Shown in pieces: positions 22,057-29,447 of a stretch of 33,555 bases of DNA. Below the pieces are notes generated by a model, which made no database searches, was not told where the DNA came from, and saw nothing but the letters and a program-made list of their open reading frames with translations. Position 1 is the stretch's first letter, and each line of letters opens with the position of its first letter. The stretch is from Dehalococcoidales bacterium (GTDB taxonomy: Bacteria > Chloroflexota > Dehalococcoidia > Dehalococcoidales > RBG-16-60-22). Made by a program: the position numbers and the translations under genes. The DNA lies in assembly GCA_028714335.1 (NCBI GenBank), contig JAQTMM010000015.1, positions 1-33,555 of the forward strand. Reading direction: 5' to 3'.

Positions 22057-23907
22057 ATGTTTGTTTTAGGCACAGCCGGACATATCGACCACGGCAAGTC
22101 GGTGCTGGTGCAGGCTCTGACCGGCATGGACCCCGACCGCTTGCGGGAGGAAAAGGAGCGGGGCATGACCATCGACCTGGGTTTTGCCTGGCTCAAGTTC
22201 CCCAGCGGCAGGGAAGCGGGCATCGTTGACGTGCCGGGCCACGAACGCTTTGTGAAGAATATGCTGGCGGGCGTCGGCGGTATAGACCTCGCTTTGGTGG
22301 TAGTTGCCGCCAACGAGGGCATTATGCCCCAGACACGCGAACACCTCGCCATCTTAGACCTTATCGGCGTCAAGCGCGGCGTAGTGGCTGTCACCAAGAA
22401 AGACCTCGTGGACGATGATATGCTCGCCCTCGTTAAGATGGAAGTGGAGGAGCTCATCGCCACCACCACCCTCGCCGGGTCGCCCGTCGTTGCCGTTTCT
22501 TCGGTAACTAAAGAGGGCGTCCCCGAGCTTTTACAAATCCTCGATGCTCAACTGGAAAAAACCGAGACAAAGAAGGATACCGGCCACCCACGCCTCCCCA
22601 TCGACAGGATATTTACGATTGCCGGCGCCGGTACGGTGGTCACCGGCACGCTGATTGACGGCGCTTTGACCGTGGGGCAGGAGGTGGAAATCGTCCCTGC
22701 CGGTCTTAAATCGCGAATACGCGCCCTGCAGACGCATAAGGCGAAGATGGATACAGCTACGCCGGGCAGCCGCGTGGCGGCGAACCTGGTGGGCATTGAG
22801 ACCGCCCAGCTTACCCGCGGCGACGTTGTAACCCGCCCCGGCTGGTTGACCAGCACGAAATTGATTACGGTGCGTCTTAAGCTGATTGACTACCTGAAGC
22901 GCGGTATCAAACACGGCGCTGAAGTCAGTTTTCATACCCTGGCGGCGGAGGCAATGGCTAAGGTGCGCCTTTTGGAGAGTGAAACCCTCCAGCCCGGCGC
23001 GGAAACCTGGGCGCAATTGATGTTAGAGACGCCACTGGCTATCGTTAACGGCGACCGCTTTATCATCCGCTCCCCGATGGAAACGCTGGGGGGTGGGGAA
23101 ATTATAGACGCCCACGCCCGGCGACTCCGACGCTTTAAGCCGGACGTTATTAAGAATCTAAAGGTTAAAGAAAGCGGCGCCGCCGATGAGGTTATCCTGG
23201 CGCTTTTGGAGACGAAACAGCCGCTGGAATATAGCGCTTTAACCGCCCAGGCTAATATCCCTCCCGCCGAACTCGCCCCCGCATTAGAATCACTGGTAAA
23301 AGAGAAACGCGTGGTGGTTTTAGGGGAGGGGGAACACCGGCTGTTTTTCACGGCGGGTGGCTGGAAGAACTTGAGCGATAAAGCCCTTGGCGCTTTAGCC
23401 GAATATCATAAAAAGTACCCCGCCCGTCCCGGCATGCCCCGCGCCGAGTTCGCCACGCGCTTAAGGCTGGGTAATTTCGTGAATATGGCGCTGGAGGCTT
23501 TAACCAGGCAGGGAGCATTAGTCGCCGAGGGGGTTACCCTCCGCCTCCCCAGTCACGAGGTTAAACTCACCACCGCCCAGCAGGGTAAAATCGACGCTTT
23601 TCTTAAAGCGTTGGCCGCCGAGCCTTATGCCCCACCATCCGACCTTATCCCCGAACCCGACCTGCTCAACATCCTCATCGCGCAGGGCAAGGTCGTTAAG
23701 GTCAGCGACGCCATCGTCTTTTCCACCAAAGCCTACGACGAGATGAAGTCCAAAATCACCGCGCAGCTTAAGAAAAATGGTAAAATAACGCTGGGCGAGG
23801 TGCGGGATATGTTCGGGTCGAGCCGCAAATACGTCCAGGCTTTGCTGGAGCACCTCGATAGGGAAAAAGTGACCAAGCGCGTTGGGGACGACCGCGTTCT
23901 TTATTAG
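22057..23907 (+). CDS. selB: Selenocysteine-specific elongation factor
   Basis: 616 residues. SelB is the EF-Tu-like GTPase that brings Sec-tRNA(Sec) to UGA codons marked by a SECIS hairpin. GTPase motifs: GTAGHIDHGKS (G1, residues 5-15), the G2 region REEKERGMTIDLGFAW, DVPGHERF (G3) and TKKD (G4). The C-terminal third has winged-helix segments ending in KKNGKITLGEVRDMFGSSRKYVQALLEHLDREKVTKR, the mRNA-binding type. The ATG has little ribosome site and lies 6 nt after the AICAR transformylase stop, suggesting coupled translation. Confidence 0.96.
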   Translation: MFVLGTAGHIDHGKSVLVQALTGMDPDRLREEKERGMTIDLGFAWLKFPSGREAGIVDVPGHERFVKNMLAGVGGIDLALVVVAANEGIMPQTREHLAILDLIGVKRGVVAVTKKDLVDDDMLALVKMEVEELIATTTLAGSPVVAVSSVTKEGVPELLQILDAQLEKTETKKDTGHPRLPIDRIFTIAGAGTVVTGTLIDGALTVGQEVEIVPAGLKSRIRALQTHKAKMDTATPGSRVAANLVGIETAQLTRGDVVTRPGWLTSTKLITVRLKLIDYLKRGIKHGAEVSFHTLAAEAMAKVRLLESETLQPGAETWAQLMLETPLAIVNGDRFIIRSPMETLGGGEIIDAHARRLRRFKPDVIKNLKVKESGAADEVILALLETKQPLEYSALTAQANIPPAELAPALESLVKEKRVVVLGEGEHRLFFTAGGWKNLSDKALGALAEYHKKYPARPGMPRAEFATRLRLGNFVNMALEALTRQGALVAEGVTLRLPSHEVKLTTAQQGKIDAFLKALAAEPYAPPSDLIPEPDLLNILIAQGKVVKVSDAIVFSTKAYDEMKSKITAQLKKNGKITLGEVRDMFGSSRKYVQALLEHLDREKVTKRVGDDRVLY

Positions 23908-23918
23908 GAGGATATAAT

Positions 23919-24116
23919 ATGCAATGTCCTAATTGCGACACACCGATGGATTATATGGTCGTTCAGAAGAACATCCTGGAGTTTTTGGGCTGCGTTGGCT
24001 GCCTGGGCTGTATAGTATCACCGCTGGGCTGCCTTTTAGCGCCGCTGGCCTTCTTCCTGCCTAAAGACAAGTATTACCTCTGCCCCAACTGCGGGCATAG
24101 GGAAAAGGCGAAATAA
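23919..24116 (+). CDS. Small zinc-ribbon protein with hydrophobic insert (LITAF-like layout)
   Basis: 65 residues. A CPNC knuckle at the N-terminus and a CPNCGH knuckle at the C-terminus are separated by about 45 residues that include a Cys-rich hydrophobic stretch (LGCVGCLGCIVSPLGCLLAPLAFFL). This split zinc ribbon with an intervening membrane-dipping segment resembles LITAF-like domains, though that match is by layout only. The ribosome site AGGAGG is strong. It follows selB by 11 nt and may be co-transcribed. A degraded copy of its 3' end lies 170 bp downstream. Confidence 0.7.
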   Translation: MQCPNCDTPMDYMVVQKNILEFLGCVGCLGCIVSPLGCLLAPLAFFLPKDKYYLCPNCGHREKAK

Positions 24117-24160
24117 AAAAATATATGGAAGATATGTTAGGAGGTCGTAACAAATAAAAA

Positions 24161-24283
24161 ATGGAGAACAAAAGTTTAAGCTCAATGAGTAACGATGAAT
24201 ATAAGCTATATTTACGTAAAGAAAAACTACGAATACAGAGACTCCGGGAACTAGCGAAGAAAAGAAAAAATAAACGGAAATAG
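24161..24283 (+). CDS. Possible 40-residue basic protein (not in ORF track)
   Basis: A short ORF, MENKSLSSMSNDEYKLYLRK followed by a strongly basic helix-like end (RELAKKRKNKRK). AGGAGGT occurs upstream but about 15 nt from the ATG, which is far. Base composition is AT-rich like the 256-residue gene downstream. It sits exactly between the zinc-ribbon gene and the relic of that gene. Coding status is uncertain. Confidence 0.4.
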   Translation: MENKSLSSMSNDEYKLYLRKEKLRIQRLRELAKKRKNKRK

Positions 24284-24284
24284 T

Positions 24285-24329
24285 AAGTACTCCCACTACC
24301 CAAACTGCGGCCATAAAGAAGCTACGAGG
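24285..24329 (+). pseudogene. Relic of the zinc-ribbon gene 3' end
   Basis: AAGTACTCCCACTACCCAAA and the following bases translate to KYSHYPNCGHKEATR, matching KYYLCPNCGHREKAK at the end of the 23919-24116 gene. About 25 of the first 33 bases agree. The first Cys of the knuckle is now Tyr and no start codon is present. It is open in frame into the next gene but has no start of its own. Confidence 0.65.
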
Positions 24330-24341
24330 TCAAAACCAACG

Positions 24342-25112
24342 ATGGGATTATTTAAGAAAAAAGAAAAAATACCACAAGAATTTACTCTATTTAAAACTAA
24401 TCCTGAAACGTTTTCACTCATCTTCGTCCATACTGTTTTTTCAGATAATTTGCAAAATATGTCGCATTTGTTGGTACCGCCAAGTCTGGATCCTCAACCT
24501 ATTATGATTAATACGCCTTTAGGATTTTTTAGTTATTTAGAAGCATTGTCTGGGTTAAAACTAGTTCCTGTTCCTAGTATTAACAGGAAAGGATTCGTTG
24601 ATTATAAATATATAAGATGTGGATATTTAAGTGCTTTCTTAGCGGCGGGGGCAGCAAAACTGAATATAAGTCCCAAAGAATATGAAAAGGATTTGACTGA
24701 AGGACGACGTATCGTTCTTGTTGGAGTTGAAAGTGTACAACCTCCAATTATGATGTACAAAACATCAGAAGAAGCATTTAGAGCTTTACCATCACATGAG
24801 TTTCAAAAAGGTACCAAACCAGCCCTAGGGATATACACGGACAAAAGTATAAGAATGTATTGGTGGCCTAATGCACAAAGCCCTTTGCGCTTTAGCAAAG
24901 AGGAATACACATTCACTTTAAGTTTTGATTTAGATGACTCTTGGAATACTGTTGATCCTACATTTTTATATCTCCTAAAACTATTCGAAGAACAAGTGCA
25001 AGATTGTTTAAAAACTGGATTACGCGAAATTGATAAAAAAGCAACAATATTTTCATTAGATTCATTATTTGATAGAATCGATGAATTTAGGTCTAAAGAA
25101 AAAAAACGATAG
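24342..25112 (+). CDS. Unknown AT-rich 256-residue protein
   Basis: I do not recognise this protein. It starts MGLFKKKEKIPQEF, has no signal peptide or transmembrane helix, and reads as a soluble alpha/beta protein with a hydrophobic small-residue stretch (YLSAFLAAGAAKL), an aromatic pair in RMYWWPN and a charged C-terminus (RIDEFRSKEKKR). Codon use is clearly AT-rich compared with selB upstream and plsY downstream, a sign of recent acquisition. The start has no obvious ribosome site (CTACGAGGTC is 14 nt away). The relic of the zinc-ribbon gene lies immediately upstream in the same frame. An SseB-like fold is a remote possibility that I could not support. Confidence 0.65.
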   Translation: MGLFKKKEKIPQEFTLFKTNPETFSLIFVHTVFSDNLQNMSHLLVPPSLDPQPIMINTPLGFFSYLEALSGLKLVPVPSINRKGFVDYKYIRCGYLSAFLAAGAAKLNISPKEYEKDLTEGRRIVLVGVESVQPPIMMYKTSEEAFRALPSHEFQKGTKPALGIYTDKSIRMYWWPNAQSPLRFSKEEYTFTLSFDLDDSWNTVDPTFLYLLKLFEEQVQDCLKTGLREIDKKATIFSLDSLFDRIDEFRSKEKKR

Positions 25113-25130
25113 TTTACATTTATTCATCAT

Positions 25131-25160
25131 TTGGAAATTATCCTCCCAATATAGTACAAT
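25131..25160 (+). promoter_or_regulatory. Promoter of plsY copy 1
   Basis: TTGGAA, 18 nt, TACAAT, ending 30 nt before the ATG. The same hexamer and spacing occur before plsY copy 2. Confidence 0.5.
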
Positions 25161-25190
25161 CCTCTCAAATACAATCTTGAGGGTGCTCCT

Positions 25191-25817
25191 ATGTATTACT
25201 TTTTAATCGTACTCTCGCTCATTTGCTCCTACCTCATTGGGTCTTTCCCCACCGCCTACCTCATCGGCAAGCTGCGCAAGAAGGAAGACATCCGCAAAGT
25301 CGGCTCCAAGAACATGGGCGCCATGAACGTTTTCTATAAAGTCGGGGTTATTGAGGGGCTTGTGGTCTTGACTATAGACATCCTCAAAGGCGCCGCGGGC
25401 GTGGCGGTGGCTAAATACCTCGGCTCCGACTATATCGTCGTGCAAATGCTGGGCGGCTTTTTGGCGGTGGTCGGCCACAACCTGCCCATCTTCCTCAAGT
25501 TCAAGGGGGGAAAAGGCGGGGCAACAGCCATCGGCGTCCTGATATTCTTCATGCCCTGGGGCGTACCCACCTTTTTAGTGATTTTCCTGCCGGCGCTCTA
25601 TTTCTTACACAATCCTACGTTCGCCTACAGCATATCTTTTATCGTCTTTCCGTTTGTGGCGGCGTTTATCGACCACAGCTGGCCGCTGATTGTGTATTCC
25701 TGCCTATTGCCGCTGGTGCCTTTTGCCCGGTTCTTCCCGCGCTTTTTTGAAATGCGCAAGAGCGGCGGCAGCTGGAAGCACGTTTTCTACCGCAAGAACC
25801 TGAAAGACCGGCTGTAA
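25191..25817 (+). CDS. plsY: Glycerol-3-phosphate acyltransferase PlsY, copy 1
   Basis: 208 residues. PlsY transfers an acyl group from acyl-phosphate to sn-glycerol-3-phosphate to make lysophosphatidate, the first step of membrane lipid synthesis. It is a polytopic membrane protein with several predicted helices. Family motifs: GSFPTAYLIGKL, KVGSKNMGAMNVFYKVG, GHNLPIFLKFKGGKGGAT. The motif usually written GSGNxGATN is GSKNMGAMN here. The C-terminus is extended with a basic segment (FFPRFFEMRKSGGSWKHVFYRKNLKDRL) shared with copy 2. The ATG is preceded by GAGGG. Confidence 0.93.
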   Translation: MYYFLIVLSLICSYLIGSFPTAYLIGKLRKKEDIRKVGSKNMGAMNVFYKVGVIEGLVVLTIDILKGAAGVAVAKYLGSDYIVVQMLGGFLAVVGHNLPIFLKFKGGKGGATAIGVLIFFMPWGVPTFLVIFLPALYFLHNPTFAYSISFIVFPFVAAFIDHSWPLIVYSCLLPLVPFARFFPRFFEMRKSGGSWKHVFYRKNLKDRL

Positions 25818-25828
25818 ATTATCACCAC

Positions 25829-25858
25829 TTGGAAAAACATCCCATTCTGTAGTAATAT
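25829..25858 (+). promoter_or_regulatory. Promoter of plsY copy 2
   Basis: TTGGAA, 18 nt, TAATAT. The surrounding bases (ATCACTTGGAAA... against ATCATTTGGAAA...) resemble the copy 1 promoter, so the duplication included the promoter. Confidence 0.45.
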
Positions 25859-25887
25859 ACGGTGAAATAACCAACAAAGGACAAAAC

Positions 25888-26532
25888 TTGCAGATATTTT
25901 TAGTCGTCGTCTCCATGGTTTGCGCCTACATCATCGGCTCTATCCCCAGCGCCTATATCGTTGCCCGTTTGCGTAAAGGTGTGGATATCCGAGACGTGGG
26001 CAGCCGCAACCCCGGCGCGATGAATACCTTTTACAGCGTGGGCTTCTGGTGGGGTATTGTCGTCCTGCTGGCGGACATCGGTAAAGGCGCCGCCGGCGTG
26101 GCTGTAGCAAAATATATAATTGGGGCGGACTTCTGGTTCGGGACGCCTTACATCTGGCAGTACATGGCGGGTTTCTTCGTCGTCGTTGGGCATAATTTCC
26201 CCGTGTTCTTAAAGTTCAAAGGGGGAAAAGGCGGGGCGGCGTGCATCGGCATCTTAATGTTCCTCATGCCCTGGGGATTCCCCATCTACCTTGGGGTTTT
26301 CCTATTGCTGTTAGCGATACTCCGCTCCCCGACCATCGCCTACATGATTGATTTCTTCAGCTTTGGGTTCATCGGGTGGTTCATCAACCACAGCTGGGAG
26401 TTCGTCCTCTTTACGCTCTTTATCACGATGCTGCCCCTGTTACGCTATATCCCGCGCCTTAAAGAGATGCGCAAAAGCGGCGGCAGCTGGCGGCGGGTAG
26501 TTTATCGTAAAGACGTCAAAGACCGGCTGTGA
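25888..26532 (+). CDS. plsY: Glycerol-3-phosphate acyltransferase PlsY, copy 2
   Basis: 214 residues from a TTG start with AAAGGA 6 nt upstream. Same family and topology as copy 1: GSIPSAYIVARL, DVGSRNPGAMNTFY, GHNFPVFLKFKGGKGGAA. The C-terminal segment MRKSGGSWRRVVYRKDVKDRL is nearly that of copy 1, proving tandem duplication. The two copies have diverged in the loops and the middle (copy 2 has a longer insert, IGADFWFGTPYIWQ). Different acyl-chain preference is possible. It ends 2 nt before the terminal CCA side of the convergent tRNA-Sec gene. Confidence 0.93.
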   Translation: MQIFLVVVSMVCAYIIGSIPSAYIVARLRKGVDIRDVGSRNPGAMNTFYSVGFWWGIVVLLADIGKGAAGVAVAKYIIGADFWFGTPYIWQYMAGFFVVVGHNFPVFLKFKGGKGGAACIGILMFLMPWGFPIYLGVFLLLLAILRSPTIAYMIDFFSFGFIGWFINHSWEFVLFTLFITMLPLLRYIPRLKEMRKSGGSWRRVVYRKDVKDRL

Positions 26533-26534
26533 TT

Positions 26535-26631
26535 TGGCGGGAGCGCATGGGAGTCGAACCCACCGAAGACATTATTAATGCCCCCCAACGGATTTGAAGT
26601 CCGCGAAGCCCACCGGAACTCATCCGCTCCC
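26535..26631 (-). tRNA. selC: tRNA-Sec, anticodon UCA
   Basis: A 97 nt tRNA including encoded CCA. The anticodon loop CTTCAAA gives UCA, reading UGA. The extended D arm (6 bp stem with a CGGT loop), long variable arm (GGCATTA/AATGTC hairpin) and TTCGACT T-loop match bacterial tRNA-Sec. The acceptor has seven clean pairs, and the eighth (G8 with G66) is a mismatch where bacteria normally have 8 bp. It lies 33 nt downstream of the hydrogenase endopeptidase gene and has its own promoter. Confidence 0.95.
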
Positions 26632-26639
26632 GTAACACG

Positions 26640-26668
26640 AGTATATCCTAACGGTTTAGACGTATCAA
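26640..26668 (-). promoter_or_regulatory. tRNA-Sec promoter
   Basis: On the minus strand: TTGATA, 17 nt, TATACT, then 8 nt to the tRNA 5' end. The -35 overlaps the TGA stop of the upstream endopeptidase gene. This is among the best promoters in the window. Confidence 0.7.
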
Positions 26669-27132
26669 GAAACGCCTATTTCTTTTAAAACCACCTTTAC
26701 TAAATCCGGCAGTTTTTGCTTAAGCGCAGCCGAAAGCTCCAGGCCCCAGTCTATTTCCGCCGGTTCGATGCCGATGATAACGACGTCCTTAGGCTTGTTG
26801 CCTGTTAGCTCCATTAAGTTCAAATTCTCCACTACGCCCATCTCGTGCGCCGAGGTTAACAGTCCCTTCCCCGCCGTTAAATCCTCCGGATTAAAGCGAT
26901 AGATATCGCCCGGTTGGCCGCCCGCTTTAGCGCAATCGATGATGACCATCTTCTCGCCCGTGCGCGTATAGGCAATCAGGTCCGGCGACGTTCCTCCGTC
27001 CACCAGTTTAACGTCCGGCGGCAGGGCTAATTTCTCCAACGCCTGCAAAGCGTGGATGCCGGCGCCCTCGTCTTTTTGCAGTAAGTTCCCCACCCCGATG
27101 ACCACAACGCGGGGAGTATTTTCTTGATTCAT
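26665..27132 (-). CDS. Hydrogenase maturation endopeptidase (HyaD/HybD/HycI family)
   Basis: 155 residues from the chosen start. The ORF track begins at 27249, but the ATG at 27132 overlaps the hypE stop by 1 nt (TAATG) and gives the family N-terminus. The enzyme removes the C-terminal peptide of the [NiFe] hydrogenase large subunit after nickel insertion. Motifs: VIGVGNLLQKDEGAGI with the metal-binding Glu, VDGGTS, IIDCAKAG with the Asp, and SAHEMGV with the His. It is the last protein gene of the hyp run. Its presence implies a hydrogenase with a cleavable tail, encoded outside the window. Confidence 0.92.
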   Translation of the reverse strand: MNQENTPRVVVIGVGNLLQKDEGAGIHALQALEKLALPPDVKLVDGGTSPDLIAYTRTGEKMVIIDCAKAGGQPGDIYRFNPEDLTAGKGLLTSAHEMGVVENLNLMELTGNKPKDVVIIGIEPAEIDWGLELSAALKQKLPDLVKVVLKEIGVS

Positions 27133-28133
27133 TAACAAATCCTCGGCAGCAGCTCGCCCACCGGCATGTCTATAATCCGCGATGCCCCTAAAGCCGTCTT
27201 CATTACCACGCGCCCCGGGTGCTCGGCGGTTACTTCCCCAATAATGCACGCGTTTTTGCCGTATTTGTGTTTCTTCATCGCCGCCAGCACCGCCGCGGCG
27301 TCTTTAGCCGGCACCACCACTACCAGCTTCCCCTCGTTGGCGATGTAAAGCGGGTCCAGCCCCAACAATTCACAGGCTGCCAGCACCGCTTTGGCGATGG
27401 GGATTTGACCCTCTGCAACATTGATGCCCACCTTCGAGCTTTCCGCGAAATCGTTAAGCGTAGTCGACAGCCCGCCGCGGGTGGGGTCACGCATACAGCG
27501 GATATTTTTCGTCGCTTTAAGCATCTCCGCCGCTAGCCCGTTCAAAGGGGCGCAGTCGCTGGGGATGGGAGAGGTGAATTTAAGCCCCTCCCGCTGGGAA
27601 AGGACGGCGATGCCGTGGTCGCCGATGTTCCCGCTTAAAATCACCTTGTCGCCGGGTCTGGCGTTGGCCGCCGAGATGTTAACTCCGTCCGGCACAATGC
27701 CCACTCCCGCCGTATTGATAAATATTTTGTCTGCGCAACCTTTATTTACCACTTTAGTATCACCGGTGACGATTTTTACACCGGCTTCCGCCGCCGCTTT
27801 CTTAATCGAACCGAGGATTTTCTTAAGTTCGGCGACGGGCAAACCTTCTTCGATAATAAATGCTAAACTCAAATAAAGCGGCTTTGCCCCGCTCATAGCG
27901 ATATCGTTAACGGTGCCGCAGACCGATAATTTACCGATATCCCCGCCGGGGAAAAAGAGGGGCTGGACTGTATAACTATCCGTCGTAAAAGCCAGCTTGC
28001 CCTTAACGTCAAAAACGGCGGCGTCATCCATCTTGTCCAGCATCGGGTTGCCGATGTCCGATAGAAAGCTCTGGATGAGATCGTGCATCAGCTTGCCGCC
28101 GCTGCCGTGCGCCAGCAGGATTTTATCTTCCAT
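27132..28133 (-). CDS. hypE: Carbamoyl dehydratase HypE
   Basis: 333 residues from ATG 28133 (MEDKILLAHGSGGKLMHDLI). The longer ORF in the track runs into hypD and is not the start. HypE converts the carbamoyl group passed from HypF to a thiocyanate on its C-terminal Cys, supplying the CN ligands of the NiFe site. The C-terminus PRIC with final Cys is intact. Other motifs are AHGSGGK, TTDSYTVQPLFFPGGDIGKL and CMRDPTRGGLSTTLN. It is a PurM/SelD-fold protein. Its start overlaps hypD by 11 nt. Confidence 0.96.
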   Translation of the reverse strand: MEDKILLAHGSGGKLMHDLIQSFLSDIGNPMLDKMDDAAVFDVKGKLAFTTDSYTVQPLFFPGGDIGKLSVCGTVNDIAMSGAKPLYLSLAFIIEEGLPVAELKKILGSIKKAAAEAGVKIVTGDTKVVNKGCADKIFINTAGVGIVPDGVNISAANARPGDKVILSGNIGDHGIAVLSQREGLKFTSPIPSDCAPLNGLAAEMLKATKNIRCMRDPTRGGLSTTLNDFAESSKVGINVAEGQIPIAKAVLAACELLGLDPLYIANEGKLVVVVPAKDAAAVLAAMKKHKYGKNACIIGEVTAEHPGRVVMKTALGASRIIDMPVGELLPRIC

Positions 28134-29217
28134 AGCCTTCTCCATACTGGTAATAGGTGGCACAACTGCCCTCCGCCGATACCATACAGGGCCCAACCGG
28201 GTTTTCCGGTGTGCATGTCTTACGGAAAAGCTTACATTCTTTGGGGGTGCTAACGCCCCGCAGCACCGCCCCGCAAATACAGCCTTTCGGCTCTTTAGCG
28301 GGCGGCACATTAATATCAAAATGTTTGTCGGCATCATATTGGGCGTACTTTTCTCTAAGGTTTAAACCGCTGGCTGGCACATTGCCGATGCCCCGCCAAT
28401 TCGCCTCCCCCACCTCGAATACAGCGTCCATCAAGCGCAGGGCGGGTATGTTCCCCTCGTCCTTTACCCCCCGCCGATAGGTGTTCTCCACAATGAAGTG
28501 GTTGTGCTCAATTTGCGCCACGATGCTGTCCACCGCGTGTATCAGGTCTATTGGCTCAAAGCCTGCCACCGCCCCGGCAATGTGGTAATCGTCGGCGATG
28601 AACTGATAAGGCCTGGAACCGATTATCGAGGACACATGCCCCGGATAAATAATGCCGTTAACTTTCACCTCGCCCCGGTCGAGGATAGCTTTCATAATCG
28701 GCGGGCAAATCTTGTGCAGAGAGAGAATGTAGTAGTTTTTCAGCTTTTCCTGCTCCGCCTGCAATACTGATGCCGCTACCGTTGGGGCTGTAGTTTCAAA
28801 TCCGATGCCGATGAACACCACCGCTTTATCGGGGTTTTCGCGCGCGATGGCTAAAGCGTCCTGCGTTGAATAAACAATCCGAACGTCGGCGCCTTCGGCT
28901 TTTGCTTTTTGCAGAGAAGAATAACTCCCCGGCACCCGCACCATATCCCCGAAAGAGGTGATAATTACGTTAGGGATTTTACCTAAAGCTATCGCTTTAT
29001 CAAGGTCGGCGGCGGCGGTAACGCAAACCGGGCAGCCCGGGCCGGACAGCATCTCGATGTTTTTAGGCAATAGCTGGCGGAGTCCGTATTTAAAGATAGC
29101 CACCGTATGCCCGCCGCAAAACTCCATCAACTTAATGGGTTTATGGGAGTACTGACGGATTTTCTCTAACAGTTTCTTGCCCAGTTCCGGGTCGCGGTAT
29201 TCTTCGACGTATTTCAC
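28123..29217 (-). CDS. hypD: Hydrogenase Fe(CN)2CO assembly protein HypD
   Basis: 364 residues from a GTG start. HypD carries a [4Fe-4S] cluster and with HypC builds the Fe(CN)2CO unit. Motifs: EFCGGHTVAIF with the key Cys, SGPGCPVCVTAAADLD, GIGFETTAPTVAAS, and the C-terminal cluster cysteines (CICGAVLRG, CKLFRKTC, GPCMVSAEGSC). The GTG immediately follows the hypC stop TAA with no gap, so translation is probably coupled. All family cysteines seem present. Confidence 0.96.
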   Translation of the reverse strand: MKYVEEYRDPELGKKLLEKIRQYSHKPIKLMEFCGGHTVAIFKYGLRQLLPKNIEMLSGPGCPVCVTAAADLDKAIALGKIPNVIITSFGDMVRVPGSYSSLQKAKAEGADVRIVYSTQDALAIARENPDKAVVFIGIGFETTAPTVAASVLQAEQEKLKNYYILSLHKICPPIMKAILDRGEVKVNGIIYPGHVSSIIGSRPYQFIADDYHIAGAVAGFEPIDLIHAVDSIVAQIEHNHFIVENTYRRGVKDEGNIPALRLMDAVFEVGEANWRGIGNVPASGLNLREKYAQYDADKHFDINVPPAKEPKGCICGAVLRGVSTPKECKLFRKTCTPENPVGPCMVSAEGSCATYYQYGEGYGR

Positions 29218-29436
29218 TTACTCCGCCTCGCTCATCTCTCTTAAGAGCTTAAGCGTTTCCTCCGCTTCCTGCGCGTCAATGACGCTGATGGCGTAGCCGG
29301 TGTGCAGCAGGACGTAATCGCCCACCTTGGCTTCCGGCGTCAGCTGCAGGCTGATTTCCCGTGTCACGCCTTCGATGTCGGCGACGGCCTGGAATCCCTT
29401 TTTAGACTTAATTAAAGCCGGTACGGCTAAACACAT
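29218..29436 (-). CDS. hypC: Hydrogenase assembly chaperone HypC
   Basis: 72 residues. The start at 29436 gives MCLAVPALIKS with the essential Cys2 right after Met; the track's longer ORF is wrong because Cys2 must be N-terminal. AAGAGG provides a ribosome site. HypC holds the iron unit with HypD and passes it to the hydrogenase large subunit. GDYVLLHTGYAISVID is a typical beta-barrel motif. It lies 11 nt after the flavin reductase. Confidence 0.95.
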   Translation of the reverse strand: MCLAVPALIKSKKGFQAVADIEGVTREISLQLTPEAKVGDYVLLHTGYAISVIDAQEAEETLKLLREMSEAE

Positions 29437-29447
29437 AGTAGTTCCTC

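Noticed and set aside
27132-27249. N-terminal extension of the hydrogenase endopeptidase
   Set aside because: It overlaps the hypE coding end in another frame, and the family N-terminus begins at the ATG at 27132.
28133-28337. N-terminal extension of hypE in the ORF track
   Set aside because: The extension lies inside hypD in another frame; the family starts at MEDKILLAHGSGG.
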